From Rhodosporidiobolus odoratus (taxonomy: Eukaryota; Basidiomycota; Microbotryomycetes; Sporidiobolales; Sporidiobolaceae), in the NCBI GenBank assembly GCA_034387635.1, contig JAOANU010000014.1:62001-126000 (forward strand): DNA of 64,000 nucleotides, written 5' to 3'. This document shows, piece after piece, positions 21,194 through 32,855 of the stretch; positions within the stretch are counted from its first letter, which is position 1, and every line of letters starts with the position of its first letter. The position numbers and the translations under genes were made by a program. Below the pieces are notes generated by a model. That model had not been told where the DNA came from. It saw only the letters and a program-made list of their open reading frames with translations, and did not search any database.

Positions 21194-22151
21194 TCAGCCT
21201 CGCACCTCTGACTCCGCCTCCCTCGCCGCCTCCTCGTCTGCCTCATCCTCCGCTTCTCTCTTCTCCCTCTCCCTCCTCTCCTCGTCCTCCGCCGCTTTAT
21301 GCGACGCCTCAATCTCGCCCCTCTCCAGTTCCTCCTCCTCCTTCTTCTTCTTCCTCAGAAACTCAACCCTCTTCTCCCGAGCAGCGATGAGCCTCTCCGC
21401 CTTGACTACGTCGAGAGAGGCGTATTGTGCGGTTTGTTTTGTTGGCTCTGGGGGATGTGCGGAGGAGAGTGAGGCGATTTCAGAGTCGAGAGTGGAGAGA
21501 CGGGTCAGGAGAGTAGGTAGGGCGAGGGCGGCGGTCAGGCGCTGGATGGCTTGAGTGGTGACAGTGCGGATATGGGTAAATCGAGCGGGGCCGAGCATGA
21601 TACCACCTGTTGTCCAGACCCAGTCGATCATCCAATCAGGGTTTATCGTTCAAGTGAGACAGCAACGAGTGAGCGACCGCACCATACAACCTCGACACGA
21701 CCACTCCGACATCCACAGCCCCTTCCTTCCTCAACACCTCTTTAACCACCGCACTAGCCCCCTTCTCTCCATCATCCTCCCCAAACTCCTTGACATCCCA
21801 ATCCTCGACACTCTCAACTCCACTTTTCCCAGCCTTGGGTGCCATGATGCGGAATGCCAAAATCTCGTGCGAGCATTCGACCGGATGGCTGCTGGATCGG
21901 AGTTTGCGAACGTGGTCTTGAAGTATGTGTGCGGCGTGAGAGGTGGTTATTGGAGCGGCGTGGGCTATGAAGGTTGAGGAGCGGTCTGTGAGGGGATCGG
22001 AGTGTACGAGGGGAGAAGGAGGTGAAGGTCGGTGGGTGGTGGGGAAGAAGGAGTTGAGGGTTGAGCCGGTAGACCCCGACGAGCTTGAGAGTGTAGTCCG
22101 CTTGGTCGCAGGTTCGTTGGCACTAGCGTATGGGAGAGAGCGTTTCGACAT
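21194..22151 (-). CDS. IMPACT/UPF0029-domain protein without RWD domain
   Basis: Two exons joined by an intron at about 21686-21610; the junction rebuilds Tyr-Gly-Gly. The first exon encodes a low-complexity N-terminus (MSKRSLPYASANEPATKRTT) and then RSSTFIAHAAPITTSHAA, HEILAFRIM, GEDDGEKGASAVVKEVL and VVVSRLYG. The second begins GIMLGPARFTHIRTVTTQAI. These match the IMPACT/YIH1/YigZ signature (DDGE..A....L, VSRxYGG, LGPxRFxHI). Family members such as yeast Yih1 restrain Gcn2 signalling by binding Gcn1. Here the usual N-terminal RWD domain is absent and the C-terminus is a long Glu/Lys/Arg coiled coil (KRVEFLRKKKKEEEELERGE). The role in amino-acid stress signalling is inferred from the family and is less secure for an RWD-less version. 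Confidence 0.85.
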
Positions 22152-22408
22152 GACGGTGGACTTGCGGGGAGATGGGCTGGAGGTCGTCTCGGCGCGGGTG
22201 GTCTACGGAGGCTAAAAAGTACTTGATACGGTGAACGAGTGTATCTTGCGCTAGCCGGCAAGCTCTCTGACCGAGATCGACTGAGCAGGGAGCAGGCAAG
22301 AGTTGCAAACGAGGCTGTCTATCCCGCATCACCCGCCATGGCTCAGACGAGACCCCTGATACCTGTATAGGCTTGTTCAAGTGCTCAGCAGTCCCACGGC
22401 GGAGATGC

Positions 22409-22681
22409 ATGCATCACCCGACCCCTTACTCGTCTACCCGACTCACCTTCCCGACCTTGACAGCCACCGACCGCTCAAGGGCTCTTCACGACGGCATCCA
22501 GCTTGACGGTCGCTCTGAGCTGAAATCAATCGTTGTCCGTATCGAGGCCAGAGTCGCCACGGCTGGTGGAAGTGCACGCGAGGCCAGATACCACTTGTAC
22601 GTACTTTTCCCCTTTTCGGTTCCTCTTGCCCCGGCTCACACACGCTTTCTACGCAGTCTTCTGCTCAAGACCGCCCTGTGA
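22409..22681 (+). CDS. Possible small protein with one intron (weak)
   Basis: ATG 22409 opens MHHPTPYSSTRLTFPTLTAT. A canonical 60-nt intron (GTACGTAC...ACGCAG, 22597-22656) leads to LLLKTAL and stop TGA at 22679. Spliced length is about 70 residues. The clean splice signals suggest transcription, but no family is recognised, and it could instead be the 5' UTR or first exon of something longer. Confidence 0.3.
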   Translation: MHHPTPYSSTRLTFPTLTATDRSRALHDGIQLDGRSELKSIVVRIEARVATAGGSAREARYHLYVLFPFSVPLAPAHTRFLRSLLLKTAL

Positions 22682-23474
22682 CAGCCATGCAACCATCGAT
22701 CAGCTCCTTTTGCTCGCCGCAGGCGGGGTGAAGGTTGGCCACCAAGCGCCATACCTGCCTTTTCTTCGGCCGCACTTCTCCTCTGCTCGTCCTTCGTTGT
22801 CCCCTGCGGGGTCGGACTATTTCGCAACTCAAGGCAATCACTCGACACCGAGGCATAAGGGAAGACAACAACTGGCTCGCATCAACCCTTACTGTCGACG
22901 CTGTACACTCTTGGGCATGTCTGCTGTCCTACCTACTGCCTCACTCGCGTCAGCGTTGCTCGTGATATCGTAGCGGTGCGTAGCCTGTGTGCGGCGGCGC
23001 TCAAAGACGATCTGGCTGCGTGCGACGTGTCTATGGCGGCCGGAAGTGGCATCGGAGAAACTTTTTGCCTTTTTTTTTTATACTTTTTTTTTTACTTCAC
23101 CTTCTCTTGGCCTTCTCGCCTTGACCATGAGTGGAATCGGGCTGATCGGAATTGTCACTTTCGCTTGAGGTCGCTACCGTTTCAGATGTGTCGAGACCAT
23201 GGCTACAGAGCGCTGTAATCTGGAGAACCCGAGAAAAGGAGGGAAAAGGGCCGCCGAGGCTGAATTGCTGAGGCCAGACCGGCGAAGCTCAGCGACTAGT
23301 GGGGAAGAGTCGCATCCGTCTGTTCGTCTGCTGAGGGCTACACTGGCTTACACGCCGTGCGACCGAGCGTAGTCTGCTGTCTCCTGTCTGGTTCATTCCC
23401 GTCTCTCACTCATCTCACTCGGATTCCCGCCTCGCCTCGTTCTCACCTCACTTCGTACTCGACTTCAAGTCGTC
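22682..23474. other. Intergenic with two T10 tracts
   Basis: Upstream region of YPD1. No exon is supported. Two runs of ten T lie at 23070-23079 and 23084-23093. On plus they could act as RNA polymerase III terminators, but I found no convincing A/B box or known small RNA upstream. They may equally be poly(dA:dT) promoter elements. Confidence 0.4.
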
Positions 23475-24775
23475 ATGCCATCCGCAAATGTAAGCTTATT
23501 TACTCTCCTAGAGCTATACAAGTTACGCCAGAGCGACCCTATCCACCTGCTAACGCTTGTATCGCTCTGACAGCCCTCGACGTCAACTTCCTCCACTCCC
23601 CCCTCCGCTTCTGCGTCGAAACCATCCTCGTCCTCTACACCCACTCCCGCCACCGCATCAGACTTGAAAGCCCAAGCACCAGCTCAAGATTCTGCAGCCA
23701 AATCGGATACGAAGGGAGACAAGTCAGACGCAGAGGATGGCGCAGACAAGGATGTCGACGTCGGTCCTCCTTCAAGCGAGAGCGTAGTAGACATGGAAGT
23801 CTTTGGGCAACTGCTCGAAATCGTGCGTAACTCTCCTTCTTGATCCCCTAGCTGCCGTTCGACGCTCACTCGCGGTCTCCGTCGTTTCCACCCCGCTCTC
23901 GCCCGCCCACACGCCGTCACTTTCTCGATCACTTTACCCCTCTTATCGCCTTTTCCGTTTCTCGCCTTCTGCCGTGCTCGCACGCGCCATCCGAACCACT
24001 TCCGGCTGTCTCGATATGCGGCGAATGGCGAAATGTAGGACGACGACGAATCGCACGAGTTCTCAAAGACGCTGGCGTTTGACTATATCACTCAGGCGGA
24101 GGCGACCTTCGGGGAGATCGAGGAGGCACTGTGCGTGTCCTTCACCCTTGCCGCCTTCATCTGACCTGATATGCTGCAGGGAATTGCGCAGCGGAATGCT
24201 GATCCTTTTCTGTTTTTCCTTACCCGCATATTTCGCTTCTCCTTTTCGCATCCCTCCACCCCTCGTCCCGTCCGTTCGCTACGCCACTATTAACATCAAT
24301 ACACCGCGCCATCGACCCTTTGCTGTGACGCGCCGCTCTCGCTGCGCTTCGCCGCACGCCCACACATCCCCATTATACCACGTTCTCTGAAATTCGTACT
24401 TGCATGCCACTCGCCCCTACTGCGCTTGCGCCCGTTTCCAGCCAGCAACAAGATCTTGACGCCTTATCGCGCAAGGGTAAGTCAACTTTCTTTCTCTCGA
24501 CGTCACCTTGCCTGTCCCTTAGCACCACTGACAAAACATTCCCTCCTACAGGCCACTTCCTCAAAGGTTCCTCCGCCGCCCTCGGCCTTCAACGCGTCCA
24601 ACATTCCTGCGAAGCGATGCAACATTTCGGTAAACGTCGCGATCAACACGGTGAAGGGCCCGAAGTGTCTGAACAAACGGCGCTGAGTCGATGCAGGGTG
24701 CTCTTGAAAAGGTTGAGGGGGGAACAGGAGGAGGCGAAGGAGTGGATTGAGGCGTTTTATGAGAGTAAGGAGTGA
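23475..24775 (+). CDS. YPD1: Histidine phosphotransfer protein (HPt) of the HOG phosphorelay
   Basis: Ypd1 carries phosphate from hybrid histidine kinases to the response regulators Ssk1 and Skn7. The first exon is only 15 nt (MPSAN). Exon 2 is a Ser/Thr/Pro-rich leader of about 75 residues ending SVVDMEVFGQLLEI. Exon 3 reads DDDESHEFSKTLAFDYITQA, then EATFGEIEEAL. Exon 4 reads QQQDLDALSRKG, and exon 5 begins HFLKGSSAALGLQRVQHSCE. The phospho-accepting His is the first residue of exon 5 in the GHFLKGSSAALG core. The C-terminus is KEWIEAFYESKE. The whole HPt four-helix bundle is present. The intron before exon 4 (24131-24441, 311 nt) is much longer than the others. The N-terminal extension is longer than in budding yeast. 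Confidence 0.92.
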
Positions 24776-25400
24776 TTGAATTCCCCCCCTTCCCCCTCGT
24801 TTGGACGAGTGTGAATAGGAAGGAGGAGGGAGGGAGGAAAGAAGGCGAAACTTTGTCGATAGTTGATCTACATAGCAAGTTCTTCTCTCTTTTTTCTCTT
24901 TCATTGTCTGTTCCTACCCGTGAAGGAGGGAGGTGGTTTGGTGGTGGTAGAGATGGAGGGCGCGGTGGATTTTCTTCTTCCTTCATAAAGTACATAGTTC
25001 TAAGCTACGCAGCCCCAATTCATGTTAACGCAATGCACCGACAGTCTGAAGCCCCCTTGCTGTATGGCGCAAGCGCGTACCTGATGCGATAGAAGGCGAG
25101 CGGAAAAAGACATTTCATCAAACTAGCGAGGCCGGATCGATTTTCGCCATGCAGCTCTTCCTCTTGAGCTGTAGCTCCTACGAAGCCAGGCTCGCCGCCT
25201 ATTGCCAGACAGCCTTGGCGGTTGCAAACAAGCGTCCCGAGCGTGCACCAGCACACACTCCTTGAGGAAGTTTGGGAAGGTCAGAAAAATCCGGTTGCTT
25301 AACGCATCATGCCAAGCTGCGCATATCAGGTATTCCGAAACGGCATACAAACATATCTACACGAGAATCCCTCCACTTCTACATACAGAACGCAGTGATC
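24776..25400. other. Convergent intergenic region
   Basis: Between the 3' ends of YPD1 (+) and the ferric reductase (-). The left part is strongly purine/pyrimidine biased (24800-24990) and probably 3' UTR. No gene seen. Confidence 0.5.
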
Positions 25401-28317
25401 CTACCAAACCACAGCTTCTTCATGATAAATAAGCCTACAAGCTTCCCACCTCGTCCTTTCCCGCCTCTCCCTCCTCCTCTCGCCAACAAGCAACTCCTGC
25501 TCCGTCTCACTTTCCCCTTCTTCCTCTTCCGCACTCTCTTCACTTTCCCGCTTAGCCCACCCTCTCCCTCGGACTGGCGAGAGGCAAAATCCCGCCAACC
25601 TAGACCTAACCGCCTCCCTAGCCGTATCACACAGCGAAGCCGGACCACACGACAGAACGATCAACTCGCCTAGTTCAGAATCCTGCAGAGCGTCAATATG
25701 GGCGCCTATGTCGGGTCGGCCGGTGTGGATTGTGAAGTTTAGGAAGGCAGGTGGGAGGTTTAGAGAGGTTATGGAGGTGGTTGCGGTGGAGAGGGAGGAG
25801 AGGGAACCGGTTAGGTAGATGAACAGGTTGAGGAAGGGCTGGAAATGAGAAGGGGAAGACGGGTCGAGGTGTTTGAGGGAGAAGGAGGGGGAGCAGCGGA
25901 AGAGGTGGTAGAGTCGGGTTAGGTAGGGCACGATCAGGTGAACCGTTTCTGCTCGAGCGCAACAAGGTCATTGGCGACGGGGACGAGCAGAATAACCAGA
26001 TCGAAACGGGACTTGCCGCTCTCTCGAACACTCCAGACTACCGTAACTCGCTCCGTCTTCACCTCCTTAGGCGACGGCTCCAATGCCTTCTCCACCATTT
26101 GAGTCCCCAAATCAGCCAATTGACTAGTGATCATCGCCAATCCACTCCCTCCAGCCACGAGCAACGCCTGCCGATACTTGGCCACAGCATGCGAAGTCGA
26201 CGCGCCATACGGACCTTCGACGGCGATGCGCAACTCATGTAGCTGCTCAGGCGAGAGGTCGAGGTGATCGTGGGTTTCGCAGGATGGGAGGGATGATAAG
26301 GGGATGGAAAGCGAAGAGGAGAGAGTGCGCGTGAAGCCCGAGTATCGCTTAATGAGGAGCTCGAAACTGTTTGAGGACGGGAAAGAGTCGAAAAGATGCG
26401 ATTGACCAGACGAGAAAGTTCGTTTTGCCAAAGAAGGAGTGGACACGGGAGAAGAGGGGAGCAGCTCAAGTAGCTGTGTAGGCTGAGAGTGCGGATCGGG
26501 CGTGAAGCTTACGGGTGGAGATTCCGCAGGGGTCGGATGGTCGGTACAGTCGTCTGGATCGAGCACGCCAAGGGGCCATGCGAGCGAGAAGGGGTGACTC
26601 TCCCAACCCTTGTGGGCGAGAGACGTGAAGCTTGATACGTAGACATAAGCGCCGGGTCCTCCTCGTCGACGGGACCAAGGAGTCTTGGGCGTGATGCGGA
26701 GGCGGAGGAAGTCGTTGCTAGCGCCGAGGAGAGTGCCGTGGGCGGTGAGGAAGCGTGTCTTACTCGAGAGAGGTGGGATGCAGAAGAGACGACCAAGGAA
26801 GGTGTTGTTCCAGAGTAGGGAGAGAAGGCGAAGGACACGGTCGGAAGCCCAGGCGGCGACAGCAAGGTAAGTGAGCTGGAGGGAGTAGGCACCTTCGCCG
26901 CTCGAGTGTAGGTGAGCAACGTGTAGGTACGAGAATAGGATCCAGCTGATTGCGGCGACGATGTCTGTGGCAAGAGGTTGGATAGTGAGTTCTCAGCTGA
27001 AGCAGAGATAGAGGCAGACGCACGGCCGACTAGAAACGCTTCGTATGCAATTTGTCGCAATCGGCGCCATGCTGCAAAGCATAGTACCAGTCCTCCCACG
27101 AGGGCCTGCGGGAAAAGAGGCTTCAGTTCAGCTCTCCTCTGTCGCGAAAGATACGGAAGACACCGCTTACGATCCAACCCCAGATAATTGGGGTCTTCTC
27201 AAAAAGAACCCAGAACGACCAGTTCGATCGACGCAATATCAGATAGGAGTAAGCAGCGGCTGGATTGAAGAGCACCAAAACATGATGTTAGCGACGTTGC
27301 TTACGACGGGGCATCTTGGGCCTCTTACCGTGTACCCCAGCATCGGTGAACGTAACCCTTGCTATCCATCGGTGGTAGATCTGTAGGGTGCCGAAGTCGA
27401 GGCCGGCATGTGCGAAGGGGGAATTCCTTGCAGCGAAGAGGATCACGAGAGGCGTGGACCCCAGAGCAAGGGTACCAGCGCGATCACCGACGTAGCGGAC
27501 GATCTGCCGAAGCGGGGTGGGGTCGTCGGGATAGCTGGAAGAGGCACACAAAGGTCAGGTACAGAGGGCAAATGTACCCAGATCCACCGAATTGCCTGAA
27601 ATATGATGGCTGATGGCTTGAAAGGCAGAGCAGGGAGATATAGAAATGGCAACGTACAAGGGAGAAGGGAAGACCGGCTCATACCCCGTAAACAGCACGG
27701 CAGCATTTCCCGCCAAGAACAACAGTACCAGCAGCCCGTCCACCCTCAACGGGATCTGCACATTGGTCCATCTCGACAACCTACTCTTCGTCGACAGCGG
27801 CGAGACGGGGCTCAGGTTACTTCGTCCAAAGACTGGCGCAAGCTGTAGATGCTTGACGGTGAAAGTGTAGATTTGGCGCAACGGCGCTGGGAGACGGCGA
27901 ATCAAGGACGGTGTGACAAGGCGTCGAAGCACGCCAACAAGAAGCAGTAAGAGGACAGCTTGGAAGAGTAAGGCACTATGGGAGGACATGGGCATCAGTC
28001 GAGAGCTCATAGCAAAGGAGAAAGGTGAGAAAAGAGCTGACTTGAACCACCTCGGCACAAGATAGCTATTCCAGCAGAAGGCCACATACGCTCTGACCCA
28101 TTCTCGCTGTTCCGCTTCCCTGTATGGTCATTGGAGAAGAGCCAGTCAATCCCGCCGCAAGTTCCGATGACGATGTGAATGAAAGGAAGAAAACGAACGG
28201 TTTTGACGCGATCAACCCTCGGACGAGCTCAGCGTTGATACCATAGATCTCTGGTAGTGCGAGAGCTTCCTCGACGGCGTCTGGCCATGGTAGGGGGGGT
28301 GAAAGCCATAGCGGCAT
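25401..28317 (-). CDS. FRE-type ferric/cupric reductase, membrane flavocytochrome b
   Basis: Plasma-membrane reductase moving electrons from NADPH via FAD and two haems to extracellular Fe(III). ATG 28317 opens MPLWLSPPLPWPDAVEEALA. A helix (ALLFQAVLLLLLVGVLRRLV) and the ferric-reductase membrane core follow: YVGDRAGTLALGSTPLVILF, then IYHRWIARVTFTDAGVHG with one haem His pair, later ISWILFSYLHVAHLHSSG with the second. The FAD site is ESHPFSLAWP, and the NADPH region has VEGPYG, VAGGSG and the C-terminal LIVLSCGPASLCD. The C-terminus is a basic/acidic stretch ending RLIYHEEAVVW. Some exon joins at about 27.1-28.1 kb are approximate. An alternative in-frame ATG at 28449 is less likely because its leader lacks a signal-like helix. 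Confidence 0.88.
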
Positions 28318-28638
28318 GTCCGAAGAACAGCGGAGGGCGGAGAAAGGCAGGACAGCGTCGTGAGTACCTGTACAGTCGTGAGGTGGTAGATGAACAGCTC
28401 CAGAGCGAGATCGGGGAGACCCGAGATGTGCAGGTGTGTGCGATGACAACGGACGTCGTCCGCTCTCCGATAAGATTAACGTCTCGCATTTCGTACCTTT
28501 TCCTCTTGTTTTCCTCCATCACAGGGCGGAAACACGTACCGCGTGATCATTGCTACAGCATCCATCCTACTTCGAGCATACTAAGATACAAGGGAAAATA
28601 TCATGGGCCGAACCGTTCCTACTGAACTCTCGTATAAT
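28318..28638. other. Intergenic, no gene seen
   Basis: Short region between the ferric reductase start and the stop of the glycosyltransferase-like gene, both on minus. It should contain the reductase promoter. No GATA cluster or other clear iron-regulator site was seen. Confidence 0.45.
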
Positions 28639-31600
28639 TTAGCCTAACGACCACTCACTGCTCAGCTCGTCAAATGTCGTAAAGCTGCAGCAATCAAAGC
28701 GGGTCAGCACAAGCGAAAGAAGGCAAGGAAGGAGACACGAACACGTCTGGCGAGGTGCAATCCACTTTGATATGGCTTTTCTTGGACTGCAGCCCGAGTA
28801 CATCCGGGTTGTAGCGCGGGAAGATGGTGACGGCGCTCTTCTCTTTGGCATGCATGAACGCCGCAAGCTTGCCCTGCGAGCAGTAACGAGCAGGTTGTCA
28901 GCGGGAAATCTGGCGGAGCTGAAAAGGAAAGCGAGGCGCACAAAGCCTGAATCCTGCAGATACGGACGGAGGTCAGCACGACCACATACAGCACAGAATC
29001 CGATAGCATGAGCGCACTTGAGTCGCGACCAACATATCCGTCTTAGCCAAAATCCAATCCTCCACCACCGCGCTAAACACCCCATCCGCATGCCCACTCT
29101 TCTGATGCACATGCTGAGGTACAATATCCGTCGTCACGAGCTTGTCTCCATACACTCTCTGCGCGTCTTCCTTGAGATGGGCCGAGTCGGTGACGAGGTA
29201 GAAGACCACTTTCTGATCTGGCTGAGCGTAGGTTTCGCCAAATTCTCGGGCGCAGCGGAAGAATTGGGTGTGGCGTTTTACTGATTTGGGCACAGTACAT
29301 CAGCTTGCGTCGCTCATGAGCCGGCCATACTTACAGAAGGGAGGGTTCGCGACCAGGAGGACGGAAAATGCAAGAAAAGTGGGAGAAAGTGCAAGGAGGG
29401 GTGGCTCACCTGTGTTGATCTTATCGTACTCGAGATCCTTCATGCTCAAGTCACCCGTCCGAATATGTAGACCGACGCTGCAGGCATTCTCGTCAGCCCG
29501 TCTCTCTTCCGGACCAAGAGGAAGCGAAGGGGGAAAAGCACCTAAACACGCTCGGCAACGCCAACACGCTCGTATACTGTGCAATCAAGTCCATCGCAGG
29601 CGGTTTCGGTTGAAATAGGTATTGGCTAATGCACGAAAATGCTGTAGTCGGTTGAAGGCCTAGGCGGGCGATGGATTTTTGTAGGTGTTTGTACTTGAAC
29701 GAGCGGTAGATCATGCCTCGGTTGGTGAAGAACTGCACAGGCAGGTAGACGTAAGCCATCGATGAGTGAGACGGAAGAGGTGTAAAGGAAGCGACGGAAG
29801 CGACGCACCTTGATCCATGGCGAAGCGTAGGCCAAATCCCGCTTCTCAAACCCCTTCGTAAGCCTCCCATCCCGCTTCGCATTCCAACTTGCGCTGCCAA
29901 ACGTCGCATCGACGCTCAAGCGATCGAAATGGATGATGTCCAGCTCGGCAGCTTGTTCAGCGAGCTTGGGTTTTCCGAGAACAGGGTGGGAATGAGAGGT
30001 GTACGAGGAATAGGACCAGTTGACGTGGGGGGAGTCGAAGACGAGGTCGAGAGGTATGGGAGACTGCCATTCGGCAAGAAACTGCGCAGTGGAAAACGGA
30101 TAATGGGATGAGCCGCTGAAATGGAGGGATGGAAGGAAAAGAGCCTACGGCTCGATTGGTCACGAGGCCAAAGAAGAAGGCGGAGGTCATGCCGAGGAGC
30201 CTTCAGGTAGGGTCGTCAGCCTTGCACCGGATCAGAAGACGTAAAACAGGACATACCGGTCGCCCAGTCCGCCGCAATTGATGCCTTGTTCGCACGAGTA
30301 AGAGATGAACTTCGGTTCCCTCTTGCCTGCAAGCATCTGTCAACGCCCTTGCGGTCAGTCATAGGCGTCCCGTCTCATGGCTAGAAGATGAAAGCCGGGA
30401 AAACATACCTCAGCATGCATCTTCTGATACTTGTCCAACCAAGTCGCCCCAGCACACTTGCCAGCATGACCGTTTTCCGCTTGGACCAGTAGCTCGGCGT
30501 ACTTGTCCAGACTTCCTCGGTCGAAGGAGGGTGCGTCGATTAGGAGGGAGAGATCGGCTTTTGCGGGGAGGAAGGGTGAGGAGGGTGAAGTACTACCGAG
30601 ACCGACTCCGGAGGATTTGGGTTGAAGGTGAAGGCGACGGATCCAGGATCGTAGAACGAGCTCGTCCTGTTAATAGTGGGAACGGTAAGTTCAAGACGCG
30701 TTTGCTAGGCCGTTAGATCCAATCTATATGGCGAGAGAAGAGGAAAGAGAAGACGAACCGGCTCCAGCTTGCTGACGAACCGCTCAAGCGAGCTATGCGC
30801 CGCAGGCGCATGCCACTCAAAGCTCCTCCACCCCTCCATCCCCTCCTCATACTGCTTCTTCCCCGCGGCAAACATCTTCTGGAGCTTCTTCTGACTCGGA
30901 ACCTTGACCTTGACATTGGTCAATTCCGGATCATCCACCTCCTCTGTCGCATCTCCATCTTTGTCCGCTGCCGCTTCGGCGGGAGACAGCACGAAGTTTG
31001 CGCCGTACAGGTACCGTCGACTTGGCGCCCCGAGGGGCATTAGCCGCTTGTATCTCGACGGATCCTTCTTCTTCTTCGGATCCAGCGCCTTCGCTGCTGC
31101 CGCTGCCACCGCAGCCTTGGCAGCCTTTGCCTCGAGATTGTCTGTACCGGGGGCGGCAGGTTTGACGATTCGAGCCATGGCGAGGTTGTCCTTGGCTTCT
31201 TGCTCTTTTTGCGCGAGCTCTTGTGAGGCGACGGACACGATAGAGGTGAGATCGGCGGCTTCTTGTTCCTTTGGCGGTACGACAACGTCGGCCCTGAGCG
31301 GAACAGGCGGCTTTTCCCCCTTCGCTCCTTCCTTTTCCTTTTCCATCACGTCCTTCCCCCTCAACCCGTCGAGCATAACCCCATAATCGACCTTCCCCCA
31401 ATAGTCAATATGCACCGCTCCTTCAGGCGCACCCACAGCCGGCGCCCCAGGAGCAGCTCTCCATCCCCTCTGCCCTTCTTCCGCTTCTTGCGCCCGCCAG
31501 CTTCTCAGGCGCAGCAACCTTCGTTCTTCTCCCGCTGTGACGTACCATAGTACGCTCAGTACGAGCGCGAAGAAGAGTATAGCACCCTTTCTGGGTGAAG

Positions 31601-32432
31601 TAGGGAGGATTGACAGTCGTCTTCCATGCCGTTTCGTAGGAGGATCCCTGAGGAGAGATGGACTTTTGGGATATTCGAACGGTCTTCGGTCGTCGGCGTC
31701 GGCGCATTCGGCTGATAGGAAGCGACGAGGGAGTGTGGCGCGAGCGATGCGGGAGAGGAGAGGCGGTCGAGGACGAAGGATGGGAGAGACGGGAGAAACA
31801 GCAGAGGGGGAATGGGAGAGGCGTAGGTTGTTTTTGGCGGCAGCAGCAGAGCGCTTGGATGGAGGTGAGGGCGGGATGGGAATAGGATTGATAGTCGGTA
31901 GTGGAGGGCGGACGGAAATAGATGGGGAGGAACTGGGTCGAGGGAAACCTCGAACAGGTCCTGCTCGAACTGAGCCGTCAGAGCCCAGCCAGACCATGTT
32001 GCTCACGTCGCTGCCTCCCAGTCCTCGGTCCGAGTGCCCTTGCCCATCCATAGCTTTCCCCGCCTGCGCAGTAACGTCCCGTCCGAAGCTCGCTGCCGCG
32101 GAGAGTCGCGCTGACCCTGCTATACTGGCTGACCGCGTGTGTAGCGAGTCGTGAGATATCGGTACTTGGTGTTCGTCTGGACTCGACGAGACCGACGGTG
32201 CGATAGCTGAACTCGAAGAAAGTGAAGAGGGAGAGAGAGATAGTGAGCGCGGTATGTCGCCTGTCGGCAGTAGGTGAACTCGAGCGAGTGTGTCAAGCGT
32301 AGCAGTGTTTGCCTGCCTGTCTGTTGCGAACGAACAGAGAACTGAGAGCACAGATGGACGCGCCCAAACGCGACCTTCGCAACAACTTCGCACAATCTGA
32401 AAGCGCGTCGACGCAGGCAAGATTTTCGCCAC
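28639..32432 (-). CDS. Type II membrane protein, putative fucosyltransferase-like glycosyltransferase
   Basis: The long first exon (32432 to about 30760) encodes a Ser/Pro-rich cytosolic tail, then one membrane anchor (KGAILFFALVLSVLWYV), an Ala/Lys-rich stem and a conserved start of the lumenal domain (GMEGWRSFEWHAPAAHSS). Later exons encode INCGGLGDRLLGMTSAFFFG, then HVNWSYSSYTSHSHPVLG, VGLHIRTGDLSMKDL, VVFYLVTDSAHLKEDA, VVEDWILAKTDMLVATQ and SGFGKLAAFMHAKE. GGLGDRLxG plus HIRTGD is the pattern of GT-B fucosyltransferases related to the plant xyloglucan/NodZ group; HIRxGD contacts the nucleotide sugar. This suggests a Golgi enzyme acting on glycans, donor unknown. The start could also be a downstream in-frame ATG, as the first 130 residues are low complexity. 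Stop near 28639 after FTTFDELSSEWSLG. Confidence 0.75.
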
Positions 32433-32855
32433 ATGCCGCTATCGCGATAAGCATATAGCTGGACACTACAACAGGGTATGACGGCGAGGGCACGGTCTTG
32501 CTAACGGTCAAATAGACTGATTTGCGATTTCTTTCCCCAGACTTTGTCATACCATCCATCGCGACGCACCTCGCCGCTAGCCCTCCTTCGCAGCGGCCAA
32601 TGAGCATGCAAGAGTGGCATTCCAGATGTGTGCTTTCTAAGCCAGGGGTACCGACGCAGTCTGCGTAGAACCATGCCGAGTGTCTATGAGGAAAAGGGGA
32701 AGTAGCAACAAGAGAAAAGAGCAAAACGAGTGACGAGGTCGGGACTAGGATGATGCAGAGGTATAGCTGGGCTCTAGTGGCGCTAGGTGGAAGGGTATAG
32801 GTGTTACTCTAGGGGAGAAGGCGGGGATAGGCAGTTGGTAGAGGAAAAGGGCGGA
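32433..32855. other. Intergenic, no gene seen
   Basis: Between the glycosyltransferase-like start and the stop of the small tail-anchored protein. An open minus-strand frame at 32724-32293 overlaps the start of the neighbour in another frame and shows no splice or family support. Confidence 0.45.

Noticed and set aside
32293..32724. 143-residue open frame on minus upstream of the glycosyltransferase-like gene
   Set aside because: It overlaps the start of the neighbouring gene in another frame, is Cys/Ser-rich without domain pattern, and has no splice support.
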